Source: Cellvibrionaceae bacterium (GTDB lineage Bacteria; Pseudomonadota; Gammaproteobacteria; Pseudomonadales; Cellvibrionaceae). Taken from it: 64,000 nucleotides of DNA. The notes under the pieces are model-generated. The model was given only the letters and a program-made list of their open reading frames with translations, ran no database searches and had not been told where the DNA came from. The stretch spans positions 1 to 64,000 of the forward strand of contig JANQJP010000046.1 of the NCBI GenBank assembly GCA_028281575.1, in the 5' to 3' direction. Positions 18,298-27,317 of this stretch are shown here, in pieces; positions within the stretch are counted from its first letter, which is position 1; every line of letters begins with the position of its first letter. Position numbers and translations under genes: made by a program.

Positions 18298-19026
18298 TTA
18301 ATTCCAAAAGCCCAACTGGTACCAGTCTATTTTTTCAATACCTTGATTGGCGAGATCTAAATTCTCCTGAAAGCGCGATGCTTCCAGATATTTCTCTGGC
18401 CCATGCTCATCTGGCCATTCAAGCATTACAACCATATCCGGCGACTTGTTATCTTTACGCAGGGTACTGTATTCATCGACAGAGAATTTAAGAACAATTT
18501 TGGAACCGAGTTCATCGCGCAAGGCCTGAGTTTCCTTGTAATATTGTTTATATTTTTTCTTATCATTAAACCATACTTTTGCAATGGTATAGCTTCGCTC
18601 CGGATAGATATCCACCGCCATCGACTTTTTAATATCGAAGTCTATAACAACCATTTCCTGCCAAACCAACGGACGAAGCGGTTTGAGGTACTCCGTGTAG
18701 TTTTTATAGTTTCGCATAGCATTGGACTGTTCAACGGAAGGCCAGGAATACAAACCCGCCGCTCTCATCTTATCCTCGCCCAGAAGATTTTTTGTCACTT
18801 TAAAATCTTGCAGAGGTTTAAAACCATAGCTCTCTGCCATCGAAAAGGTTTTACTTAGATAATGCTTACGCAGTTCCTCACCATGTTCCCGATCTTCGAC
18901 AAGCACCAAAGTCAACCGTTCACCTTTTTTAAACTCCAGATGCGCCGCATAAGCTTGACCCGCACACAAAAAAACGAGCGTGCAGACTGAAAAAAAATAT
19001 TTTATATACAAAGTTTTACCTGACAT
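18298..19026 (-). CDS. Exported protein of unknown function, possible tandem alpha-beta barrel domains
   Basis: About 242 residues. The frame extends to 19176, but the ATG at 19026 (MSGKTLYIKYFF) begins a clean signal peptide ending in AYA near residue 24, so that start is chosen. The mature protein shows two similar halves, each with a strand-helix-strand pattern and a YxWPS or LEWPD turn (LYSWPSVEQSNAMRNY; VMLEWPDEHGPEKYLEAS). This looks like two dimeric alpha-beta barrel (DUF1330-like) units; the resemblance is by eye only. No catalytic motif was recognised. Confidence 0.55.
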   Translation of the reverse strand: MSGKTLYIKYFFSVCTLVFLCAGQAYAAHLEFKKGERLTLVLVEDREHGEELRKHYLSKTFSMAESYGFKPLQDFKVTKNLLGEDKMRAAGLYSWPSVEQSNAMRNYKNYTEYLKPLRPLVWQEMVVIDFDIKKSMAVDIYPERSYTIAKVWFNDKKKYKQYYKETQALRDELGSKIVLKFSVDEYSTLRKDNKSPDMVVMLEWPDEHGPEKYLEASRFQENLDLANQGIEKIDWYQLGFWN

Positions 19027-19206
19027 GTTCGCGCCCTCAAATTGCCCATAAACATTGAACTCATACCACCGAATGGAGGTGAGCGAAAACCATTGTAACG
19101 ATTGCACTAAAACCGAGATGGGGTTACTCGGCGAAAGGTAGACAAATTGAGTTGAGCCGCACACGCATACAAACATACGTGGATCGGGATAAGCCTGAGT
19201 GTTTAT

Positions 19207-20976
19207 CTATTTGTTTAAGTAAAACGACGAAACTTCGCCCAAAGGCAGCGGTTTGGAAAAACGGTAGCCCTGTAGGTAATCGCACCCAAGTTCTAGCACG
19301 TAATTCTGCTCTTCCTGCCTTTCAATACCTTCAGCGACAACAGTCATATTCAACCTGTGCGCCATCTCCACGATGCCCGCGGTCAAAGCCTGATTGCGTG
19401 AGTCACTATCGATATGATCTATCAACATACGATCCAGTTTCAATATATCGATGGGAAGGTCAAGCAGATGCGTAATCGATGAAAACCCCGTACCAAAGTC
19501 ATCCAAAGCGATATGGACCCCGGCATCCCGAAGGGCAGATATTTGCTCGGCACATATTTTCGCATTTTGTACAATTTGACTTTCCGTAATTTCGACACAC
19601 ATATTCTCTGGTGGTAAAGCACTCTCTTTAAACCACGCCAACAATATATTTCCGAAATTGGCGTTACTCAGCTGTAGTGCACTAATATTCACAGCCATGC
19701 GATCAATTTTAGTTTGTTTATTTTTCATGGAGTGAAAAAACAGGCCGCAATGCTGAATGACCAGATGGGTAAGCTGATTTATTGCGGGAGTTAGTTCAGC
19801 CACTGGAATAAATTCATCTGGTCCTACACGCCCCAGCTTAGTTGAGTCCCAACGCAGAAGCGCCTCAACTGATATCCTTTCAGTACTCTCTGCAGAAATA
19901 ACCGGCTGAAACCAAACGTCAAACTCTTTATTTTCTATTCCAACCGTTATATTTTCTTCAATCTCCTGCGTCCGAGAAAAATGCGCAGCCATCTGATTTG
20001 TGTAAAAGCAGACCTGCGACTCAAACTTATTTTTTGCTTCATACATCGCACAATCAGCATGTTTAATTAACTGATCCAAATCTTTCGCATCGGGATAATA
20101 TGCAATACCAATTGAGGGACTGGAGAATATTTCATAGCCATTGATCAGGAGCGTTTTTTCGAAAGCCTTAACAATTCGCTTAATTACGGGATACATTTCC
20201 TCCTTCGATTCAAGCAGATCAGTAATAACAACAAACTCATCACCACCTATACGCGCAAGAAAGTCGGATTCCCTAACAACACCTGACAGCCTCTTGGTTA
20301 CTTGCTTTAATAACTCATCACCAAATGCGTGACCATAAGTATCATTTATTTTTTTAAAACCATCTAAATCAAAGTATAAAAGCGCACACTTCTTCTTGGT
20401 ACGGTTAGCGCGACGCAGAACGTGACGCGCAATATCATTAAAATATGCACGATTTGGTAGCTGCGTGAGCATGTCGTATTTAGCAAGCGACTCCAGTTGA
20501 TAATTGCGATAAGCCGCATCATTCAACGCTTCTTTTAACTGCATCTCGATTTGCTTGCGCTCTTGCGCATAACGCAGGCTTCGCGCAAGAATTTCCGGGT
20601 TAATATTATTTTTCGACAGGTAGTCCTGAGCACCATTTTTTAGGGAGTCAACTGCCACTTCCATATCCTCCTGCCCAGTCAGCACAACAATTGGAAGTGA
20701 GGGGTATTTGCGCACAATACTGGAAATATTATCCGTACCCGACTTATCAGGCAAATGCATGTCTAGAATTAACGCGTCGACACGCTCTTTGGATAAAAAT
20801 GGCATAATTTTCTCAAAACAATCAACACAGGTAATTTCGTATTTGTCTTGATAAGTATGCTCAAGCATACCGATAAATAATTCGGCATCGACAGGATTGT
20901 CTTCCGCCATCAAAAACACTGTTTTCTCTGGGTTCACAGCGCCACCTGCATTCCGATTTTCAACAGCTTGCTCCAT
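19207..20976 (-). CDS. REC-GGDEF-EAL c-di-GMP regulator
   Basis: About 589 residues. A receiver domain (Asp72 in LILDMHLPDKSG) is followed by GGDEF (RIGGDEF near residue 243, with an RESD inhibitory-site motif just before) and EAL (SVEALLRWD near 370, then DDFGTG and EGIE motifs). Both GGDEF and EAL signatures look intact, so it could make or degrade c-di-GMP. The ATG at 20976 is preferred because GGAGG precedes it; earlier in-frame starts at 20994 and 21042 exist. The upstream sensor kinase gene ends at 21002, so the two form a kinase-regulator pair. Confidence 0.9.
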   Translation of the reverse strand: MEQAVENRNAGGAVNPEKTVFLMAEDNPVDAELFIGMLEHTYQDKYEITCVDCFEKIMPFLSKERVDALILDMHLPDKSGTDNISSIVRKYPSLPIVVLTGQEDMEVAVDSLKNGAQDYLSKNNINPEILARSLRYAQERKQIEMQLKEALNDAAYRNYQLESLAKYDMLTQLPNRAYFNDIARHVLRRANRTKKKCALLYFDLDGFKKINDTYGHAFGDELLKQVTKRLSGVVRESDFLARIGGDEFVVITDLLESKEEMYPVIKRIVKAFEKTLLINGYEIFSSPSIGIAYYPDAKDLDQLIKHADCAMYEAKNKFESQVCFYTNQMAAHFSRTQEIEENITVGIENKEFDVWFQPVISAESTERISVEALLRWDSTKLGRVGPDEFIPVAELTPAINQLTHLVIQHCGLFFHSMKNKQTKIDRMAVNISALQLSNANFGNILLAWFKESALPPENMCVEITESQIVQNAKICAEQISALRDAGVHIALDDFGTGFSSITHLLDLPIDILKLDRMLIDHIDSDSRNQALTAGIVEMAHRLNMTVVAEGIERQEEQNYVLELGCDYLQGYRFSKPLPLGEVSSFYLNK

Positions 20977-21001
20977 AGGAAGGCCAACCTCCATATAAAT
21001 A

Positions 21002-21757
21002 TCAACCGGATTGCACAGCGCTTTGACTGAAAGGGAAAACACACACTATGCTCAAACCGCCCAGCGACGATTTTGCCGCGCTGATACTGCCGCCATGTAA
21101 ACGTGTGATTAAATCACAATAAGCTAAACCCATACCTAAACCCGGGTAGTTGTCAGGTGCATGTAAACGTTTAAAAGGTAAAAAGATGTTTTCCAATGAG
21201 CTCTCAGCTACACCTAAACCATTGTCGCTGACAGTCAAGGCTACACCTCTCGCATTTTTTTGAATCGCTACAACAATTGCGATCTCATGCTTGTCGTCTG
21301 CCGGACAAAAACGTAGCGCGTTGTCGAGCAAATGCGATACCAGTTGAGCCAGAAGCGCACGATCCCCCCAAGCCTCTTCTAACGCATTTTCCGCTTCTAC
21401 CCGTATACCTGATGCGCCCGGCTGCCGCCGATAGTCTGCCAGCAGCTCATCGACCAGGCCGACCAGGGAAAATCGTGTCGCTACGAACTTTCGTGTTGTC
21501 AAACGCGAATACGCGACTAAAGCCTGCAGCATATGTTGAGCCCGCACGCCACTTACGTTAATGAGCTCGAGCCAATGCCGCTCTTTTTCGCCAATACTGT
21601 CGCCAACCTTTGCTTTTAATAGCTCCGAAAATTGCACAACAGCCCTTAACGGCGCACCCATATCGTGAGTAATACCGTAAATGAGTTTGTCAAACTCTGT
21701 ATGTTTAGAGCTAGTGGCGTTCTCGCGCTTCATACTGGGATAGGATTGGTAAACCAT
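21002..21757 (-). CDS. Cytoplasmic histidine kinase
   Basis: A 251-residue protein made only of a transmitter module: a HisKA-like dimerisation helix with His31 in GITHDMGAPLRAVVQFSELL-type sequence and a HATPase domain (LLDNALRFCP, VSDNGLGVAE, GLGMGLAYC). The THDMGAPLR box resembles the phytochrome-type HWE/HisKA variants. No sensor or membrane segment is present, so it needs a partner for input. It sits directly upstream of the REC-GGDEF-EAL gene, its likely phosphotransfer target. Confidence 0.85.
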   Translation of the reverse strand: MVYQSYPSMKRENATSSKHTEFDKLIYGITHDMGAPLRAVVQFSELLKAKVGDSIGEKERHWLELINVSGVRAQHMLQALVAYSRLTTRKFVATRFSLVGLVDELLADYRRQPGASGIRVEAENALEEAWGDRALLAQLVSHLLDNALRFCPADDKHEIAIVVAIQKNARGVALTVSDNGLGVAESSLENIFLPFKRLHAPDNYPGLGMGLAYCDLITRLHGGSISAAKSSLGGLSIVCVFPFSQSAVQSG

Positions 21758-21906
21758 TGGCTATACATTTCAGACTAGTCCAGGTTTACTCAGTTAGCGT
21801 ACTATTAAATCAGGTAGCACCACATACTGTTACAAGAGCCTAGGGCATCGAATCGTCACTGTTGTGGCTGAAAACGCGCTAGTTTAGGCGCGAGGAGTGT
21901 AGTTTG

Positions 21907-22185
21907 GTGAATCAAATAAGCGGCGCGCAAATAGATCTCCGCCAGGCATTGCGAGTATTCGAGCTGATTAAAACACGGGGCACCGCTGAAGGCGAAGAAC
22001 ACCACTTCAGGGGACTGTATGCGAGTTCAGATTTCGACGGCTATACGGTGGTGTTGCGCAATGAAAAAGTGACACTCACGATCGGCTTTCACAACAAATA
22101 TCAGCTGGACTACAAAGACCGCTGGGCCCTCGAAGACTTTAAAGAGAAAATGAGCGCAATCGAATCGCTCGCCGCGCGCACGTAA
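21907..22185 (+). CDS. Small conserved protein, DUF3081-like
   Basis: A 92-residue soluble protein. A GTG at 21907 is chosen as start because GAGGAG (21892-21897) is 9 bases upstream; a TTG at 21904 is the alternative. The stretch LYASSDFDGYTVVLRN followed by VTLTIGFHNKYQLDY fits the DUF3081 family of small gammaproteobacterial proteins. Function unknown. It converges on the DUF188 gene with 5 bases between stops. Confidence 0.6.
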   Translation: MNQISGAQIDLRQALRVFELIKTRGTAEGEEHHFRGLYASSDFDGYTVVLRNEKVTLTIGFHNKYQLDYKDRWALEDFKEKMSAIESLAART

Positions 22186-22190
22186 TGCCG

Positions 22191-22640
22191 CTAAGACAAA
22201 CAAGTCGCGAGCAATCGGTCAAGCGCATTGGCAAATGCCTGTTTGTCAGCGCTGGAAAACGCCGACGGCCCGCCTGTCACCTCTCCGCTATTACGCATCT
22301 CCTCCATAAAATTCCGCATGGTGAGCCGTTGTTGAATGTTGTCCCGAGTATATTTTTGCCCACGAGGACCGAGTACGTGCACGCGCTCAGAGACCAACTC
22401 CGCCGCTAGAGGGATATCTGCAGTAATGGCGACATCCCCCGCTTCGGCGTGCTGGCAAATATAGTTATCCGCAACATCAAAGCCACCCGCTACCTGAACT
22501 GAGCGAATCAGATGAAAGGAAGGTGTTGGTAAAAACTGATTTGCCACTAAAATCACTTCCAGATCCCGCCGCTGTGATACACGAAACAGTATTTCTTTTA
22601 CCGGTTTTGGACAGGCATCGGCGTCAACCCAAATACGCAT
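22191..22640 (-). CDS. YaiI/YqxD family protein (DUF188)
   Basis: A 149-residue protein starting MRIWVDADACPKPVKEIL, the family hallmark. Further motifs are VADNYI, GDVAITADIPLA and the basic RGQKYTRDNIQQRLTMRNFMEEMR. DUF188 has a PIN-like nuclease fold with acidic residues but no settled function. Stand-alone gene. Confidence 0.88.
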   Translation of the reverse strand: MRIWVDADACPKPVKEILFRVSQRRDLEVILVANQFLPTPSFHLIRSVQVAGGFDVADNYICQHAEAGDVAITADIPLAAELVSERVHVLGPRGQKYTRDNIQQRLTMRNFMEEMRNSGEVTGGPSAFSSADKQAFANALDRLLATCLS

Positions 22641-22767
22641 TCACTTTCCCTCAAGCAGACATTGAACAAAAAACGGACATTGGCGCCGACTATAGGTATA
22701 ATCGCGGCCCTTTTCCACAGCCATCGCCTTTACGGCCCAACTGTGACCACTCCCTCAGGAAACTCAA

Positions 22768-24492
22768 ATGAGCGATAGCACCCCCGCATTCGACCAGTTA
22801 GGTTTGAGCGAAAGCATTCTACGCGCACTCAAAGACCTCGGTTATGAAACCCCCTCACCGATTCAGGCGCTCAGCCTGCCGCCACTGCTCGAAGGACGAG
22901 ATATTCTCGGCCAGGCACAAACTGGCACCGGTAAAACGGCAGCCTTCGCCTTGCCGATTTTGGAAAAGCTCAACTTAAAGCAAAAATCACCTCAGGTATT
23001 GGTATTAGCGCCAACACGTGAACTGGCCATTCAAGTCGCTGAAGCTTTTCAAAGCTACGCGCGCTATTTAAAAGGCTTTCACATTCTACCGATCTACGGT
23101 GGACAGGGTTATGAGAGCCAGATTCGCGCGCTTAAACGCGGTGTGCATGTTGTCGTGGGCACGCCAGGTCGCGTAATGGACCATATGCGCAAAGGCACCT
23201 TAAAACTCGATCAGCTGAAGCACCTGGTACTCGACGAGGCCGACGAGATGCTACGTATGGGCTTTATCGATGATGTTGAATGGGTGATGTCTCACACCCC
23301 GGACGACCGTCAAATCGCGCTGTTTTCCGCAACCATGCCGCGCGAAATCGCCAAAGTCGCGAACACTTACTTAACCGATCCTGTACACGTCAAAATCGAG
23401 GTTAAAACCACAACAGCGGATACCATCCGCCAGCGCTATTGGCAAGTTGGAGGACTGCACAAACTGGACGCGTTGACGCGCATTCTGGAAGTGGAAGCCT
23501 TTGACGCGATGATTATTTTCGTGCGCACCAAGACCGCAACTGTCGAGCTGGCGGAAAAGCTCGAAGCCCGCGGTTACAGCAGTGCAGCGCTAAACGGTGA
23601 TATCAGCCAAACCCTGCGCGAACGCACCGTCGAAAAACTCAAAAAAGGCGACATCGATATATTGGTTGCTACCGATGTGGCCGCACGAGGCTTAGACGTT
23701 GGCCGAATCAGTCACGTTGTAAACTACGATATTCCTTACGATACCGAAGCCTACGTGCACCGCATTGGCCGCACGGGTCGCGCCGGAAGAAGCGGCGATG
23801 CGATTTTATTTGTATCGCGCCGCGAAACACGCATGCTGAAGTCTATTGAACGCGCTACCGGTAAAAGCATTGAACCGATGAACGTGCCTTCAACTGCGGA
23901 TATTAATGAACAGCGCATCCTGAAATTTAAACAAAAGATCACCGAGATACTGGCTGAAGGCAGCGATGACTTTTTCAAAGAATTAATCAACGACCTGCAG
24001 CGGGAAACTGACGCGAGCGGCATAGATATCGCTGCTGCGCTCGCGCAAATCTCCCAGGGAGAGCGCCCTTTCCTACTGGAAGATAAACCTGAAAAACAAC
24101 GCGAGCGCAAAAAAGACGCGCGTGACGATGGCCGACGCGAACCGCGAACGCGCGACGCAGATATGGATACCTATCGCATTGAAGTTGGCCGTCAGGACGG
24201 CGTTAACCCTCGCAATATTGTCGGTGCCATCGCCAACGAAGCCGGCATAAATGCTACGCATATCGGCCATATAAAACTGCATGACGACTACAGTACGGTC
24301 GATTTACCGTCGGGCATGCCCTCAGAGGTCTTCCATATATTGCGCAAAGCCTGGGTTTGCAATAAACAACTTAACTTAAGCTTGGTGGACGAAGGGAAAC
24401 AGAGCAAACCCAAAAAGCGTTGGAGCAAAAACGATAAGAAAAAAAGAAACAACCCAAAAGCGAAAAGTAAAAAGGGTTCGCGTAGAACTTAG
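22768..24492 (+). CDS. deaD: DEAD-box RNA helicase, CsdA/DeaD type
   Basis: A 574-residue ATP-dependent RNA helicase. Motifs: Q-motif near 8-33, Walker A AQTGTGKT (50-57), PTRELAIQ (82-89), GG, TPGRV, DEAD (156-159), SAT (187-189), then ARGLD and HRIGRTGRAG in the second RecA domain. A DbpA-type RNA-binding domain follows (YRIEVGRQDGVNPRNIVGAI) and the tail is lysine-rich. It probably acts in ribosome assembly and mRNA decay, especially in the cold. It stands alone, with the hairpin element C just downstream as a possible transcript end. Confidence 0.93.
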   Translation: MSDSTPAFDQLGLSESILRALKDLGYETPSPIQALSLPPLLEGRDILGQAQTGTGKTAAFALPILEKLNLKQKSPQVLVLAPTRELAIQVAEAFQSYARYLKGFHILPIYGGQGYESQIRALKRGVHVVVGTPGRVMDHMRKGTLKLDQLKHLVLDEADEMLRMGFIDDVEWVMSHTPDDRQIALFSATMPREIAKVANTYLTDPVHVKIEVKTTTADTIRQRYWQVGGLHKLDALTRILEVEAFDAMIIFVRTKTATVELAEKLEARGYSSAALNGDISQTLRERTVEKLKKGDIDILVATDVAARGLDVGRISHVVNYDIPYDTEAYVHRIGRTGRAGRSGDAILFVSRRETRMLKSIERATGKSIEPMNVPSTADINEQRILKFKQKITEILAEGSDDFFKELINDLQRETDASGIDIAAALAQISQGERPFLLEDKPEKQRERKKDARDDGRREPRTRDADMDTYRIEVGRQDGVNPRNIVGAIANEAGINATHIGHIKLHDDYSTVDLPSGMPSEVFHILRKAWVCNKQLNLSLVDEGKQSKPKKRWSKNDKKKRNNPKAKSKKGSRRT

Positions 24493-24540
24493 TGGCTCAT
24501 TGGGAAAGTTTATGACTGCAGCCTCGAATCGTTAGCGTGT

Positions 24541-24628
24541 GGGCGCCCGCCTTTTAAAAACGCATGAATATATCCATATAGCTCCGTCGATTCATCCCTG
24601 AATCGACGGTTTTAAAAGGCGGGCGCCC
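24541..24628. repeat. Repeat C: compact hairpin element inside perfect inverted arms
   Basis: Arms GGGCGCCCGCCTTTTAAAA (24541-24559) and its exact complement (24610-24628) enclose about 50 bases. That core holds a second hairpin, CCGTCGATTCA with its complement (24584-24609), and the boundary words AAAACGCATGAATA and TGAATCGACGGTTTT, which are shared with repeat B. Weaker nested inverted repeats lie outside (GTTAGC 24531-24536 / GCTAAC 24630-24635; ATTGGGAAAGT 24499-24509 / its complement 24656-24666). It lies between convergent deaD and modC and may end transcripts in both directions. Confidence 0.75.
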
Positions 24629-24674
24629 AGCTAACTCTCCACAATGCAAAATTTGACTTTCCCAATAACTTGCC

Positions 24675-24695
24675 AGGCTCTGTCAACACTAATTT
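24675..24695 (+). repeat. Short dispersed repeat, CTGTTAACAC-type
   Basis: AGGCTCTGTCAACACTAATTT closely matches the words at 44792-44812 and, inverted, at 50635-50656. The three share the consensus TAGRGCCTGTTAACACTAATT. No partner in opposite orientation was seen near this copy. The rest of 24493-24806 holds repeat C and no gene. Confidence 0.5.
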
Positions 24696-24806
24696 AATAG
24701 TTTATACCGGAAAAACTCGGAGAGACATGGGTTGGGCACTTGTTTCAACAACATCAAAAAAATAAATGGAACACCAGCTCAGAAACGGAATTAATACTGA
24801 CAGCTC

Positions 24807-25892
24807 CTACCGCAAAATTGCAACGGATTTAATTTGTGCCCATACGCGCATGCCGACAGCAAGACCAAGCTTATCCACGGAATGCTGCATAACACGGGCT
24901 AACAAAATTGTATCGCCGACAATAAGACGCACAAGCGTTTGTGCACGTTTATTATCTCTGTCAATCGAGTGAATTTTTGCGCTGAGAATATTAGTAATAC
25001 TGCTATCCTCAGCCTTACTCAACGCAATACTTACATCACTCGCATTCACCTGTACACGGATCGCATCCCCGACTTTTTTTTCTGTCTCAGTCAACCAGAT
25101 CTCTCCCGACGGAAAAATAATTTTTTGCATGCACCAAACGCTATTGTGCTCTGCGATTTTGGCATCAATTACCGTACAGACGTGATCTTCAAGTCGACAT
25201 AGTTCTGGCGAGCTTAGTACTTCAGTGAGCGGGCCATGCCGAATTATCCGGCCTGCATGGATAAGGACAAGATAATCCGACAGTTGTGCTATTTCATTCA
25301 ACGAGTGACTGACATAAATTAAGGGCTGCTTTAATTCTTCCACTAACTTTTCCAAGTAGCGAAGTATCACAGCCTTCCTATGCTCATCTAAAGACGCCAA
25401 GGGCTCATCCATTAATAACAGTTCGGGCTGGGAAAGCAGTGCTCGTGCAATCGCAACACGCTGCGCTTCACCACCGGATAACTGCCCAACATGACTTTTT
25501 AACAGCTTATCCAGATCAAGCAGTTCAACAACTTCGTCGAAACTGTTTTTTTTCTTTTTGTGTTTTGCCCGAGTCATTGCGTATTCAAGATTTTGTTTCA
25601 CATTAAGATGAGTGAACAAACTCGGCTCCTGAAATACATAAGCAAGCGATCGTTTGTGTACTGGCAAGCACATTGATGCATCCTGCCAACATTGTCCATT
25701 TATGGTAACGCGCGTATTCGGGTGATAGTCGAGGCCTGCGAGCGCGCGCAGCATGGTTGTTTTTCCTGCGCCGGAAGGGCCAAAAAATGCGCTTACTCCT
25801 TCGCCAGGTAACACCAGATCCGCTGCTAATTCAAAATGACTGCTGCAAAAATGCAGCTTTGCCACAAGCCCCTCATTCACCGCACTTACCAT
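24807..25892 (-). CDS. modC: Molybdate ABC transporter ATP-binding protein
   Basis: A 361-residue ATPase. Walker A GPSGAGKT (38-45), Q-loop FQEPSLF, signature LSGGE (138-142), Walker B LLLMDEP and the switch histidine (VSHSLNE) are present. A C-terminal Mop/TOBE domain (SAKIHSIDRDNKRAQTLV...) is typical of ModC. It overlaps modB by 7 bases (ATGGTAA). It energises molybdate uptake by ModA-ModB. Confidence 0.92.
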   Translation of the reverse strand: MVSAVNEGLVAKLHFCSSHFELAADLVLPGEGVSAFFGPSGAGKTTMLRALAGLDYHPNTRVTINGQCWQDASMCLPVHKRSLAYVFQEPSLFTHLNVKQNLEYAMTRAKHKKKKNSFDEVVELLDLDKLLKSHVGQLSGGEAQRVAIARALLSQPELLLMDEPLASLDEHRKAVILRYLEKLVEELKQPLIYVSHSLNEIAQLSDYLVLIHAGRIIRHGPLTEVLSSPELCRLEDHVCTVIDAKIAEHNSVWCMQKIIFPSGEIWLTETEKKVGDAIRVQVNASDVSIALSKAEDSSITNILSAKIHSIDRDNKRAQTLVRLIVGDTILLARVMQHSVDKLGLAVGMRVWAQIKSVAILR

Positions 25893-26569
25893 AATTTTAT
25901 CGATTTAACTCTGCCAGACGTGTAAAGACCCAATAGTAATAAAAAAGAAAAAATAAGCATCATTGCAGACAACACATGCGCGCGCCGATAGTCCAGCAGT
26001 TCAACGTAATCGTAAATTTGTACTGAGACCACGCGCGTTTCACCAGGGATATTCCCGCCTATCATTAAAACCACACCAAACTCGCCGAGCGTATGCGCAA
26101 AGCCGAGCACAATCGCGGTGATAAGCCCCGGTCTTACCAACGGCACCGTCACGCTAAAAAAACGGTCGAGTGGTCCAGCACCTAAAGTAGCCGCGACTTC
26201 GGTATGGCGTTGTCCCAAAGACGCCATCGAAGCTTGCAAAGGCTGTACAACAAAGGGCAGGGAATATAAACAAGAGCCCAGCACCAAGCCCCAAAAGGTA
26301 AAAGGCAAGAGGCCGAGCCCCAAAGTTTCAGTCACGTAACCTATCGGTCCGCTGGGGCCCATTAACATCAAAGCATAGAAACCGAGAACGGTTGGCGGCA
26401 GCACCAGGGGCAGCGCAACAAGCGCATTAATCGGCGCTTTCAAAAAACTCGAGGTACGACTTAACCAGTGGGCAAGCGGCAGTGCGATAAGAAGAAGTAT
26501 CGCCGTCACCACCAAGGCGAGACGCAGCGTTAGCAAAATCGCATCAATGTCCTCACTATTGATTGTCAT
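25886..26569 (-). CDS. modB: Molybdate ABC transporter permease
   Basis: A 227-residue inner-membrane permease with about five helices and the EAA-type loop near residue 120 (TEVAATLGAGPLDRFFSVTVP). APINALVALPLVLPPTVLGFY near 40-60 is characteristic of ModB. The ATG overlaps the modA stop (ATGA) and its end overlaps modC. Confidence 0.92.
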   Translation of the reverse strand: MTINSEDIDAILLTLRLALVVTAILLLIALPLAHWLSRTSSFLKAPINALVALPLVLPPTVLGFYALMLMGPSGPIGYVTETLGLGLLPFTFWGLVLGSCLYSLPFVVQPLQASMASLGQRHTEVAATLGAGPLDRFFSVTVPLVRPGLITAIVLGFAHTLGEFGVVLMIGGNIPGETRVVSVQIYDYVELLDYRRAHVLSAMMLIFSFLLLLGLYTSGRVKSIKLW

Positions 26570-27312
26570 GGCAATTGATACCCATAGCGGCGAATAATAT
26601 TTTTTCCCTCCGTCGATTTTATGAAACGATAAAGCTTCAGCGCCGACTGAAGGTACTCTGTGTTGCCACGCTCAAGCAGTACCATTTCCTGCACAATAGG
26701 TTTATATAAATTTTCCGGCACCAGGAAAAACTTACTTTCCTCAATTTCTCGGGAAATAATTTGAGAGTATGCAACGAAACCTATATCAACATTTCCGGAA
26801 TATGCAAAATGAAAAGATTGTGCGACATTTTCTGCGTATACCAATTTATTTTTATTTTCCTCATAACCCGCACCGGTTTTCAACACGTCAATACCCGCCC
26901 GACCATAGGGTGCCGCCAGTGGATTTGCAATGGCAATTTTCTTCGCTGAGTTAATTGCTTTCATTAATGGTTCTAGTTGACATCCAGAACCTACGAGAAT
27001 GGCAAGCCTGCCATGTGCGTATACCACCCGCGAATTGGGGACAATACGTTTTTGTCTTTCTAAGCTTTCATTCAAACGCGGATCGGCCGATAAAAATAGA
27101 ACGAATGGCGCACCATTAATAATTTGTGCATAGAGTTTCGCTGACGAACCGTAAACGACTTTAACTTCGACACCGTTAAGCTTCTGAAACTCAGCAACTA
27201 TCTTCTGGAAAGGTGGGGAGAAGTTTGAAGCAACGGCGACAATAATGGATTCAGCGTGTGTCAAACGACAAACCAAAATAAGGAAAATACCGAAGCTCAA
27301 CGACCTAAACAT
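26566..27312 (-). CDS. modA: Molybdate-binding periplasmic protein
   Basis: A 248-residue solute-binding protein. The ATG at 27312 follows AGGTGG by 8 bases; a GTG at 27324 would overlap the upstream stop. A signal peptide ending near THA-ES (about residue 20) precedes the ModA core: VAVASNFSPPF, YGSSAKLYAQI, LFLSADPRLNE, IANPLAAPYGRAG. The oxyanion-binding serines expected for molybdate or tungstate are in place. It is the first mod gene, 5 bases after the YugP-like gene. Confidence 0.9.
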   Translation of the reverse strand: MFRSLSFGIFLILVCRLTHAESIIVAVASNFSPPFQKIVAEFQKLNGVEVKVVYGSSAKLYAQIINGAPFVLFLSADPRLNESLERQKRIVPNSRVVYAHGRLAILVGSGCQLEPLMKAINSAKKIAIANPLAAPYGRAGIDVLKTGAGYEENKNKLVYAENVAQSFHFAYSGNVDIGFVAYSQIISREIEESKFFLVPENLYKPIVQEMVLLERGNTEYLQSALKLYRFIKSTEGKNIIRRYGYQLP

Positions 27313-27317
27313 CGATA

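Noticed and set aside
24729-24743. GGGTTGGGCACTTGT resembling an arm of repeat A
   Set aside because: Single short match without an inverted partner; probably chance or too decayed to support.
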